From IMG/VR virus record IMGVR_UViG_3300028883_000033, positions 62,001-126,000 of that record: a stretch of 64,000 nt of DNA. The stretch is one strand, 5' to 3'. The notes under the pieces are model-generated. The model did no database searches and was not told where the DNA came from. It saw nothing but the letters and a program-made list of their open reading frames with translations. This document shows, one piece after another, positions 1 through 9,383 of the stretch (position 1 is the stretch's first letter; every line of letters begins with the position of its first letter). This DNA is from a virus. The position numbers were made by a program, and so were the translations under genes.

Positions 1-1
1 C

Positions 2-3000
2 TACACTCTATCAATTCCACCAAAACTTGCTCGGTATGATAATGAGTTCCAGTGGAAGTTTGAAATCACAACGAAGCCTCCATATACGAAGACGGTATCG
101 TATTATGATGTTCAGAATTATCAGTTCTATGCTGATCCTGATACTGATCTATGTACGATGTACTCGTGGCTAGTTGATGATATGAGCTTCTTCAACGACA
201 CGTTTACCGTTCGTGGCGATCAGACAGAATTCTTTGCAGCAAACAGAACGTTTGATGTTGTTGAGTCTACAGACAATAACGGAACGTATACTATTATTAG
301 TTCCGTATACAACGCTGTTACGGATCAGACTTTGATCCAAGTAAGTGAAAACGTTACTGGTGTTGTAAAAGATGGACGCATAATTCTTAACTATAGAGCA
401 TTGCCATGGCAGACGGGTGAAGCTGTGGTGCTGTCAACGCATGAAACATTGCCAGCTCCGTTACAAATGGATAATACTAATGGTGTATACTATTACTTCT
501 TCATTCGCGAAACCCACAACACTTTCCGTCTAGCAACAACCCGAACGGAAGCTGAAGCTGGCAATTATGTCAACATTACAACGAAGGGAAGAAGCGACCA
601 TTATGTAGGTAAAGTCCAGACGACATTCACCGACGGCGTTCAAACTTCTAAATTCTGGCGTCATTATGCACTCGACACTGCAACAGTACGTACGTTTATG
701 CCACCATATGACGTGTCCGGTTTCCAGGGCATCATTAACATCATAGATGGATACGAACAGTACACTAAGGATCAGGGCTGGAGATTTAACGTTGATGGAA
801 CATTGCGTGATCCAGGCAACACAACATATGCCGTAAACTGGCAGCACGAGCTGCGTCGGTTCATTCAGTATAACTACAACCTGCGTGCTATTCGCACAAA
901 AGTTGAAGATCGTTTCCCTGTGACTGTTAACGTTGGTTCTAATGTTTGGACGATTACTGATAACAGTCGCCCATACTTCATTACTGGGGATCCTGTAACA
1001 ATATTCTCTTCGAATGGTGTATACCCACCTCCGTTGGTTCGAGGCGGTCGTTACTACATGATTCGTGATGAAATCTCCAACTTTAGATTGGCGGCAACAA
1101 AAGCTGATGCTACTGCTGGGGTATCAATCGATATAACGGATGATGCTGGAACGGAAAAACTGTTCCTAACTAAAGCGGCAATCCTAACACAGAATGCTCC
1201 TAGGTTTGAACTTAACCCATTCAGAAATGCAGTTTGGTTCCGTCCGGAGCGTGGTATTGTTTCCAACTTACTAACCGGTCCTACAGATGATGTGTTTACA
1301 TCTCAGTTAATGGTTGATCAGTACGGTCGTCCAATGAACCAGGACGCTGTTCGCATCTTCCGTGAAGATAAAGAAACAAAGATCACCATAGAAGATCAGC
1401 TTGATAATGATGTGGAACCAATCCGCATAACTCAGAATCCGTACAACTATATTCATCTTGGTGCAGTTCATTTGTTTGTTGATACGTATGAACACGTAAT
1501 GGTGTTTAACGATAACACAACCGAAGGGCAGTTACTATACGACCCATTCGTTGGATTGAACTTGACCAAGTTCGAGATGTTGTTCAACAGGCAGTTGGAA
1601 TTTACACAACGTCCAAACGTTGGTGGTCAGTATTTGAGTACGTTCTATAACCAAGGCGCAGATCTCAATCGCAACATTGAAGCGAGCATTGAAGATTTGC
1701 GTAATCTATATGACACCTATCAAGTCATTGAGGCCAACGAACTGGTACTACAATCTCGTAAGACGATGGGGTATGAAGGTCGCGAAGACTACCTCGATAA
1801 CCTCAACCTGAACGCAAAATCACAGTTTGCATTCTGGCGTGGTCAGATACAAACCAAAGGTGCGATGAGTTCCGTTAATGCATTCGTTAACTCCCGTCGA
1901 TTCATTGATGCTAAGGTAGATGAGTTCTGGGCATATAAGATCGGTGAATTCGGTTCATCCCAGGATAAAGATTATATCGAGATGTGGTTGAAACTTAATG
2001 ACGCACGAAGTGATGAACTCCGACTGCAGTTTGTTAGTGAGGATGATTTGTGCGACTCTGGTTATGCTGCTAACGTATATGATTCTGCTTGCGGTTTTGC
2101 TTTCCCAATTTCCGGAACGGGTGTGTTGGTTGTTGAAAGTGGATGGACTGGAATTTCAATCACTGATTCATCTCGCTGGGTTAACTACCCTGATCAGTTG
2201 GCTGAGTTGAATGATAACAACGGTATCCTGTATTTTGATCTGCGGTTGCGTCCTGAGAAGATGCTTGAAGTAAGTTCGGCAGATCCTAGCGACATCATTG
2301 TTAGTACAGGATCACCAGCAACAACGGACAACTACATTCGTCACAACTTTGCTTGTGACTTCGTGACGATTACTGGCAACCTAGGTTATCCAGCAAATCA
2401 CTACATCGACAGTACTGTAGGAAGTGTGATGTATCCTATGGCGGCGGACGGTCGTAGTTCAACAGTGTCTGAATATATTCCGTTCTCTAATATGGTCCGT
2501 GTATTTAAGGGAACCTACAATACTTCAGATCCAGCATATGATCCTTCTAATCCAAGCCCTTCATTCATTGGCGAGGAGATGATCAATGGTGTTGATTATA
2601 TTGAAGTAGCATCAACGGATCCAACGGAATTGCGCACTAACCGACTGCAGTTTGCTCAAGACTTGTCTGGATATGTTGTCCGTGTGATATACGGAACTGC
2701 TACCTTGTTGTCCGGCGTGCACTATGATATGTTTAATTCCAACGTGGTGCATGTTCTATCCCCTCATGTTATTGATGGTACGTTAAATGATGCTAAGGTT
2801 TGGGGATGGACATTTGATAAAGAGTCAATTAATCCACATAAACTGATTGATACCTTATCCGAAACAGTTCTAGCTACGATACAATATTGGGACCCTGCAC
2901 GTGGGCATCATTATTACAATGGCATTCATGTAGTAGATCTACAGGGGGACACTGACCCAGCTGCTTATAGTAACACACTTGAAACAGATGAAGGCCAGTG

Positions 3001-4546
3001 CCGCCGTATTGCTGCTGGTGGTATTTGCACTGATCCAACTCGCAGAACGGCTGAAAATGATTGGAATAAGCCACGCGTTGGAACGACTTGGATGGATACA
3101 AGCCGCCTGGGTTATGTTCCATATTACGATCCTGCCGTATATGATAGTACCGACGAGCAGTACCTGCAGTGGGGAACTCTCGCGGATTGGGCCGACGTTA
3201 AGATTTACGCGTGGGTTGAGTCTGACGTTCATCCTGAAGAATGGAACGCGCTTGCTGAAGCGGAGGAAGGTAATACCACCATCGATCAGAGAAAACGTAA
3301 ATCAGGCCGTACGTTCAAAACTCTATTCCGAGATAATGGTGGAGAATGGGAAGTCGCTCGCGACACCTATGAAGAGTTTGATGTGTTGTTTGACGCACAG
3401 ACGTTTGGAACGGAAACGGAGTTCCAAGTCACTGAGTGGGTTGATGTCAATAATGTGGATCTTACAGTTTATGTCAACGGCCGTCTGGTTGATCCTCAAC
3501 CTACACCATCATCCACCACGGGTTGGAGAATTATATCACCTAACACTATTGGAATCTTCCAACTAGAAGAAACCGATCGCGTCCGGGTAGTTGAACATCG
3601 CCCAGGTTATAACCCAACTCTTGATGATGATACTAATGCAGCAAATCTTGAAGCAGCGTTGTCAGGCTCTCCACAGATGTGGATGGAAGATTATCAGTAC
3701 ACGGTCGATACGTACTATGATCGTTTTGATATCGAGCGTTCGGTGTACTACTTCTGGGTTGAAGATAAAGTAACGCGCGGCACGAAATCAATGTCACCTC
3801 AGGCGGCTCAAGATTCTATGGTTGATATTCCTATCCCATATGCATTCTATGATGATGTTCGTCAATCGCGAGTGGTTACATTTGAAGGCGAAACAGTCCA
3901 AATCCCTGTTCACTTCACCCGTTCGGTCATTCGTGGTATCCGTGATATCATTAATGATAGTGATCGGTATGCGATTCGTTGGACGCGAGACCATACTCTA
4001 CGTGATACCTTGGATACCGGAACAACAGCGCTTGAAAAGAAACAGTTACATGAACAGTGGGAGCTGATTCGTCGTGAGATGCCTTATCACATCCCTCGCG
4101 CGTTGTGGGATAAGGTGACTGAGTCTATAGTTCAGTACAAATTGAACGATCCGACTACTCGTGTTCCTTCGTATCAGCGCGAATTGTATGATGAGGAAAA
4201 CGGAACAGATACTAGGTATGGTCTGAGAGATGGACAGGCGTTCACTGATGGTACGCTAGCGCTTGCCACGATCATTGCTGACCTGAATAATCCTGATAAT
4301 GATTTTAAACCAGTGGATATCAACGTATTTTTCCAGCAACACTCATTTGATACTGCGGAAGATATCGTGGACTCCATGAACACAATTTACAACACATTCC
4401 CGTTCGTACACGTGAATAGAATGTTCTTTGATGTGCTTCTTGATGCGTTTTCCGTCAAGCGTAAATACGAGGATATATTTAAAACCTCGATGGTAGCATT
4501 GCATGGCATCAGACCATTCCAGGTTGGTGGACTATTTGACGATTAA
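2..4546 (+). CDS. Giant virion structural protein, 5' end outside the window
   Basis: The reading frame is open from base 2, 52 codons before the first internal ATG at 158, with no ribosome site there, so the gene starts upstream of the window and at least 1514 residues are seen. I do not recognise a named family. The protein is rich in Asp, Asn, Thr and Tyr, like baseplate or fibre-network proteins of T4-superfamily phages. Near its visible N-terminus it holds one copy of the beta module abundant in the next gene (ending in NNGTYTIISSVYNAVTDQT). Two further stretches share a pattern with YY, FRLA.T and AGV.I.IT, seen around 480-580 and 1040-1140. The next gene follows after two bases, so the two are co-transcribed and probably part of the same structure. 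A baseplate or tail-periphery role is inference. Confidence 0.7.
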   Translation, partial: YTLSIPPKLARYDNEFQWKFEITTKPPYTKTVSYYDVQNYQFYADPDTDLCTMYSWLVDDMSFFNDTFTVRGDQTEFFAANRTFDVVESTDNNGTYTIISSVYNAVTDQTLIQVSENVTGVVKDGRIILNYRALPWQTGEAVVLSTHETLPAPLQMDNTNGVYYYFFIRETHNTFRLATTRTEAEAGNYVNITTKGRSDHYVGKVQTTFTDGVQTSKFWRHYALDTATVRTFMPPYDVSGFQGIINIIDGYEQYTKDQGWRFNVDGTLRDPGNTTYAVNWQHELRRFIQYNYNLRAIRTKVEDRFPVTVNVGSNVWTITDNSRPYFITGDPVTIFSSNGVYPPPLVRGGRYYMIRDEISNFRLAATKADATAGVSIDITDDAGTEKLFLTKAAILTQNAPRFELNPFRNAVWFRPERGIVSNLLTGPTDDVFTSQLMVDQYGRPMNQDAVRIFREDKETKITIEDQLDNDVEPIRITQNPYNYIHLGAVHLFVDTYEHVMVFNDNTTEGQLLYDPFVGLNLTKFEMLFNRQLEFTQRPNVGGQYLSTFYNQGADLNRNIEASIEDLRNLYDTYQVIEANELVLQSRKTMGYEGREDYLDNLNLNAKSQFAFWRGQIQTKGAMSSVNAFVNSRRFIDAKVDEFWAYKIGEFGSSQDKDYIEMWLKLNDARSDELRLQFVSEDDLCDSGYAANVYDSACGFAFPISGTGVLVVESGWTGISITDSSRWVNYPDQLAELNDNNGILYFDLRLRPEKMLEVSSADPSDIIVSTGSPATTDNYIRHNFACDFVTITGNLGYPANHYIDSTVGSVMYPMAADGRSSTVSEYIPFSNMVRVFKGTYNTSDPAYDPSNPSPSFIGEEMINGVDYIEVASTDPTELRTNRLQFAQDLSGYVVRVIYGTATLLSGVHYDMFNSNVVHVLSPHVIDGTLNDAKVWGWTFDKESINPHKLIDTLSETVLATIQYWDPARGHHYYNGIHVVDLQGDTDPAAYSNTLETDEGQCRRIAAGGICTDPTRRTAENDWNKPRVGTTWMDTSRLGYVPYYDPAVYDSTDEQYLQWGTLADWADVKIYAWVESDVHPEEWNALAEAEEGNTTIDQRKRKSGRTFKTLFRDNGGEWEVARDTYEEFDVLFDAQTFGTETEFQVTEWVDVNNVDLTVYVNGRLVDPQPTPSSTTGWRIISPNTIGIFQLEETDRVRVVEHRPGYNPTLDDDTNAANLEAALSGSPQMWMEDYQYTVDTYYDRFDIERSVYYFWVEDKVTRGTKSMSPQAAQDSMVDIPIPYAFYDDVRQSRVVTFEGETVQIPVHFTRSVIRGIRDIINDSDRYAIRWTRDHTLRDTLDTGTTALEKKQLHEQWELIRREMPYHIPRALWDKVTESIVQYKLNDPTTRVPSYQRELYDEENGTDTRYGLRDGQAFTDGTLALATIIADLNNPDNDFKPVDINVFFQQHSFDTAEDIVDSMNTIYNTFPFVHVNRMFFDVLLDAFSVKRKYEDIFKTSMVALHGIRPFQVGGLFDD

Positions 4547-4548
4547 CT

Positions 4549-7500
4549 ATGGCAACAGAAAATAAGTGTACAGGTCTCAAAGTTCTCGACCCCGTCCAGG
4601 GGTTGGTGGACTACATTAACGACATTAAACCTTATCACACGAAAGTGGTTGAGGTGCTCGTTGAGTACGTCTATGGCGAGGCAGTGGACATTAACATTGA
4701 AGAGTATCTCCATACTCAAATTGATATGTTCCGTCCTGAAGAACCGGAATTTGGTTATGACTGTGTGCGAGGTTATAGCTTATTGCCTTATGGAACACCT
4801 TATGGTGGTTGGCCGATAGTTCCGCCTAACCCAGCGTTAACGGAAATAGAATATAATCAGTATCCAGCTTTCAATGCTTCGGCTGGGTCGATAACCATCC
4901 CAGGCAATCGAGTCGATGATATCAAAGTCGGGTCCCGCATTGAAGTTGTGACATGGATTGAAGATTTTACGGATCCTGAAAATGTTGTTACTCTCCCAGA
5001 CCCATCCAACAACTTTAACAAATTCTTCACCGTATCGCAGGTTGTGTATAATGGTGGTGGAATTGATCAGTGGGATAGCTTTCCTGATCCAGCAACGTAT
5101 CGCACTGGCGTAGAACCACACACAGTAGTTACCCTTTCGGAAGGGTTTGGATCCATTCCAGCATTAACACCTGAGCAGGTTTATGTAGGTGTTATTCGTT
5201 TAGCGCCAATGGAAATTGAGCGTGTGTATTCCTACAGCAATGTGGATGCTAGATTTGAAGCATCACCTCCAAACCTTATTCAGGAGCCGGATGAAGGATA
5301 TCTCCGCCGCGAGATTGTAGGCGTAGTCCTATCAACCCTTGATGGTTATGGGATCGCTATTCCAGATACAGGTAAGTTGATTGTTGGTGGCAACTTACTC
5401 AGAAGCAACATTTTTGTTGGCGATCGATTGGCCGTTTATGATTCATCCGGTAATAATGGCTTATACAACATAGCATCACTCTCGTATGATGGTGGCAACG
5501 ATGAAACGACGGTGGGTGTTGTTGAACGTGTCAGAGATCCGATAGCAGATGGTGTTATTCAGATTGACATTCCATCAAACGTATTTGTAGTTGATGGTGA
5601 CCATCGTTCGCGGTTTAAGCAGGGGTACGTATTCAATATTGCTGGCGGTTCGTTCTCTGGACGATACACCACATTAACATCTGACTTTGTAGATGGAAAA
5701 ACTCGTATTCGACCTACGAGTGATATCATCAACACCATATTTGGTATTGACATCATAGGAACGGCAACGGGTTTTGTTGTTCGAGGAAATCAAACAGGAA
5801 AGTTTGCGTCTGGTAGCCAGGTTAACGTTGTTGGATCACCTACAAATGATGGTTCATATGTTGTGGTATCATCCACATACGACAGCATCAATAATGAAAC
5901 AGAGGTTCAAGTATGCAGCGCATGCACAGGATCACCTGTAGCAGCCGATCCTGTTGATTCTGAAGCAGGTGGTCAAATATTTGCTGTTCAGATGGGTATG
6001 ATCAAAGAAGCTCTTTTCGGTTTCGGTGAAAGCTCCGACTTATGCGCCAACACGTATGGGACAATGGTTCGTGTTAAGTTTCATGAACAACTAACCTTTG
6101 ATGGTTTGGGTTTTGATGCTGCTGACGATCTGATTGTGCACAACATGGAGAATAATGATTCGTGGGGGTATGAACTTCCACTTTTCACTGCTTTCAGTTC
6201 GATGGAGCCAACGGTTACAGAAAGCACTGTTCCTCCAGCCGTTCCTTCTCTCAATGAATTTTGGTTCAACACATCAGCACCTGGCGTTTCAAGCTATGCT
6301 CGAGCTCTCCATCGTTTCAATGGCTCCGATTGGAAACCAGCGCAAACGATATACTGGTTAGATACAGACACCAAGTTGTTATACTACAGAACAAAAACCC
6401 CAACTGTCGATACGGACTGGGTACTGTACTTGGCTGAGCCTCCAGGCTTCAATGACATCCAACCTGCAGTTGGTAAAACTGAAATCATTGGCGCTGAGAC
6501 GTTCATAATTGAAGAGGTCGCACCAAACATCCCACAATCCACATTTACATTCAAATCACTATCATATGCAATATCGGGTATTGTTGACGGGGCATTAGCC
6601 GGTGTAGAAGATTACTTCCTCGTTGATGGAAATGTTCTTCATGATGCTGACGGTATTGACTTTACATCCGGATCCAGAATGTTGGAAGTTACTGGTAGTG
6701 GGTTGAATGACGGAACGTACACAATTTCTCATGTGACGTTTATTGCCGGTGATAATCAAACCAGAATTTATGTCGAAGAGAACATCCCGACGGTAGTGGT
6801 ATCTGGTGATATCACGATTGGGCCGTTGGTAGTTCCGGGTGTTGATGATACATTAATCCGCGTAACAATTAACAACGTTCCAGCACAAATTACGCTGGAC
6901 ACCGCGTCGCAGTTTACATTAATAAGTCCTGATTTTAACATTGGGGATGTTGTCAAAGCGACTGTATATGATAGAACGCGTCTCGAAACAAATGCAAATG
7001 TGAATCAGTATGGATACTCACCGCATACTATATTCCACGATAATATTACCGCAGTAGGATCGCCAGCTCATTCTTATGTTCTGTATGGTGGTGATTATGT
7101 TCACCGTATGATCCCTCAGAACGTGTTGGAAGTGTATGACGTCTCCAATAACACGTTACTAGAAAAACAACGTCCTCAAAGTTTTAATGTTTGGGATGTA
7201 GATACTACTGCGAACACTATCACGATTGATGGTGAGTATGATTGGTTCTTTACACCTGGTGTCATTCTTTCGGTGCTGACTTCCGACGGAACGCTCGAAG
7301 AGTTCACGGTAAGCTCAGGCTCACCTGGAGTTCAGGTGCAAGGGTCGCCAGCGCAGACAATCATTCCTGTAGAGGAAGACGTTATTGGACGTCTATCCAG
7401 AATAGCACCAGGGCATTTCAGAAATGCTCCTAGCTGGGATGTTTATGAGATTGATAACGTAACAAACTCAATCATCGTATATGGTGATTACCGAAACGCG

Positions 7501-9336
7501 TTCCCTGTCGGCACATTCGTCAAGGTGTTTGACTCTACTACAGGAAACAGCGATAAGTTGTTTGAGGTTGATGCTGTCACTTACGCAGCCGGTAATGGAA
7601 CAACAGTTATTAGCGTCATAGACCCGTATGCTCCAGCGTCAGACCCAATTCCGGATCCAGATCCACACACAACAACAACTGCGATTGTGGTTCCAGCTAA
7701 CCTACCATCATATCAGAATGTGTATGGCGCTGTGTATGATCCTCAGGTGGACCCATCGGTTCCTGGCGACAACGTGAAGACATATGTGTTGCCAACTACT
7801 GCAGTTCATACAGATGCTGACGCAATTTCGTACATATGGTATGGTCCACTACGTATTGAATTGGCGGTCGCGTTTGAGAACAATCTGAGAACATCTATTC
7901 TTGATGGTTTGGGAGCTTCCAATGAGCTAATGCAGGTTCCAGACCGTTACGAAATTATTGAAACCGATCGTACTGCAAATACTATAAGAATTCATCATGA
8001 TGATCCTCTAACTGGCCTACCTGTCGATTTAACAGATAGCTTCCCCGTTGGAGAAGTGATTCGCATTGCAGGGTCCGACGGTCAGTTTGAGTATCAGACA
8101 AATAACTACCAGTATGTTGTCAATTCTGTAGTGTGGGAAGAAGGTACAACCGGTGATACAATAATCACTGTAGAAACTGATTTTGATAAGCTGCCACCGT
8201 ATGTGGAGCTGAATGTTGTCAGTGCCACAAATACTGGAGGCCCTGCCAGTAATGAATCTCAGCTAGTTTTTGACCGTTTCGTTGGTTCACCTGCCTTTGA
8301 TTTGCTGAATATCGTTCATCAGTATCAGCTTGATTCGGGTCATACTGTTATTCGTTTCGACGAGCCAATCATTCACGTTTGGGGTCCTCGCAATGCGACA
8401 ACGATTACTCGTCTGGAATATGATGCAACAACAATTACGCTAACGCTCGACACTGATATTGAGGATGAAGGTTTCACCGGCGCCCTTGGTTTTGCACTGG
8501 CCACATTCATTGGTGGAATTTATTATGATTCGACTAACGTTGCTGTAGACTGGAAGGATGGTTATATCCTCCGCGAGGCATTCCGGATTGAATCAGCGAC
8601 AGAGAACTTAGCATCAACAGAGATCACAGAAAATCTCGATTTCGGTTGGGGCACCACACAACGTTGGGCTATAATTTCAACGGATGCTGCAAACAACACA
8701 ATCGTAGTTGCTGGAGACATTTCGGGTATTATTGATCCTGACGATGACGCCATCATTATTGGTTCTCAGGGCAATGACGGAATGTATGAAATCGAATCAT
8801 TCTCATATGCACCTGGCCCGGACGAAACTACGGTTGTGCTACGCAATCCTGGACTGCCTGTTGATCCTCCAGCTGGACTCGAGGGATACTTCCAATTGGA
8901 AGACATTGACATCACAAGTTGGTACCAATACCTAATAAAAGAAGCCAACTCAACGACAAATGTCTTCACGGTATACGGAAATGCTACCTTGGATGTTCAG
9001 TCTGGAATGCAGTTTAGAGTGTTTGGAACACTTAATGATGGATTGTTCACTGTAACAGCACCGCCAATATATGATGCTGCGACTACAACAACATCAATCC
9101 AAGTGGCAAATATAGATACCGACGACAATGGTGGTTGGATTGAGTCATACCGTGATTATGGTATTCGCCTCATATTCGAAGACCATGTCGGAATAGATAT
9201 AACAGAGAATGTAGATGCAGTTCTTGTCTTGACTGCTGGTTCTATGATGGATGCGTTTGATTACCCATACTTCGATATCGGCGCATTTGACGAGGACTAC
9301 AAGACGGTTGTGCATCTATATGGCAATACATTTTAA
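4549..9336 (+). CDS. Giant repeat-bearing virion structural protein (1595 aa)
   Basis: The start ATG lies two bases after the preceding stop codon. The N-terminus contains VDYINDIKPYHTK, a signature I associate with baseplate or neck-associated proteins of large myoviruses. The body carries roughly ten degenerate copies of a 50-60 residue module: a short strand N.I.V.GD, a glycine turn, a hydrophobic strand, then GS..NDG.Y.I.S..Y, and a closing T.I.V strand. Copies lie at about 4880-5140, 5340-5530, 5570-5740, 5760-5930, 6610-6800, 7210-7380, 7440-7630, 7960-8200, 8690-8850 and 8950-9110. The GSP tripeptide occurs six times. No enzymatic motif is visible. It is probably an extended beta-rich tail or baseplate component that expanded by module duplication. 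The exact structural position is unknown. Confidence 0.7.
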   Translation: MATENKCTGLKVLDPVQGLVDYINDIKPYHTKVVEVLVEYVYGEAVDINIEEYLHTQIDMFRPEEPEFGYDCVRGYSLLPYGTPYGGWPIVPPNPALTEIEYNQYPAFNASAGSITIPGNRVDDIKVGSRIEVVTWIEDFTDPENVVTLPDPSNNFNKFFTVSQVVYNGGGIDQWDSFPDPATYRTGVEPHTVVTLSEGFGSIPALTPEQVYVGVIRLAPMEIERVYSYSNVDARFEASPPNLIQEPDEGYLRREIVGVVLSTLDGYGIAIPDTGKLIVGGNLLRSNIFVGDRLAVYDSSGNNGLYNIASLSYDGGNDETTVGVVERVRDPIADGVIQIDIPSNVFVVDGDHRSRFKQGYVFNIAGGSFSGRYTTLTSDFVDGKTRIRPTSDIINTIFGIDIIGTATGFVVRGNQTGKFASGSQVNVVGSPTNDGSYVVVSSTYDSINNETEVQVCSACTGSPVAADPVDSEAGGQIFAVQMGMIKEALFGFGESSDLCANTYGTMVRVKFHEQLTFDGLGFDAADDLIVHNMENNDSWGYELPLFTAFSSMEPTVTESTVPPAVPSLNEFWFNTSAPGVSSYARALHRFNGSDWKPAQTIYWLDTDTKLLYYRTKTPTVDTDWVLYLAEPPGFNDIQPAVGKTEIIGAETFIIEEVAPNIPQSTFTFKSLSYAISGIVDGALAGVEDYFLVDGNVLHDADGIDFTSGSRMLEVTGSGLNDGTYTISHVTFIAGDNQTRIYVEENIPTVVVSGDITIGPLVVPGVDDTLIRVTINNVPAQITLDTASQFTLISPDFNIGDVVKATVYDRTRLETNANVNQYGYSPHTIFHDNITAVGSPAHSYVLYGGDYVHRMIPQNVLEVYDVSNNTLLEKQRPQSFNVWDVDTTANTITIDGEYDWFFTPGVILSVLTSDGTLEEFTVSSGSPGVQVQGSPAQTIIPVEEDVIGRLSRIAPGHFRNAPSWDVYEIDNVTNSIIVYGDYRNAFPVGTFVKVFDSTTGNSDKLFEVDAVTYAAGNGTTVISVIDPYAPASDPIPDPDPHTTTTAIVVPANLPSYQNVYGAVYDPQVDPSVPGDNVKTYVLPTTAVHTDADAISYIWYGPLRIELAVAFENNLRTSILDGLGASNELMQVPDRYEIIETDRTANTIRIHHDDPLTGLPVDLTDSFPVGEVIRIAGSDGQFEYQTNNYQYVVNSVVWEEGTTGDTIITVETDFDKLPPYVELNVVSATNTGGPASNESQLVFDRFVGSPAFDLLNIVHQYQLDSGHTVIRFDEPIIHVWGPRNATTITRLEYDATTITLTLDTDIEDEGFTGALGFALATFIGGIYYDSTNVAVDWKDGYILREAFRIESATENLASTEITENLDFGWGTTQRWAIISTDAANNTIVVAGDISGIIDPDDDAIIIGSQGNDGMYEIESFSYAPGPDETTVVLRNPGLPVDPPAGLEGYFQLEDIDITSWYQYLIKEANSTTNVFTVYGNATLDVQSGMQFRVFGTLNDGLFTVTAPPIYDAATTTTSIQVANIDTDDNGGWIESYRDYGIRLIFEDHVGIDITENVDAVLVLTAGSMMDAFDYPYFDIGAFDEDYKTVVHLYGNTF

Positions 9337-9345
9337 AATATAAAA

Positions 9346-9353
9346 AATAAATA
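9346..9353 (+). promoter_or_regulatory. T4-type late promoter AATAAATA
   Basis: AATAAATA sits in the short gap behind the second giant gene and 30 bases before the start of the 1051-residue structural gene. It matches the TATAAATA -10 element read by T4 gp55-type late sigma factors in seven of eight positions. Similar octamers precede most virion genes here. Confidence 0.55.
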
Positions 9354-9383
9354 GGGCGAATACACTCTATTTGGGGATGAGCG

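Noticed and set aside
2979-3566. 195-residue plus-strand frame inside the first giant gene
   Set aside because: Out-of-frame with a well-supported long gene and no start signal of its own.
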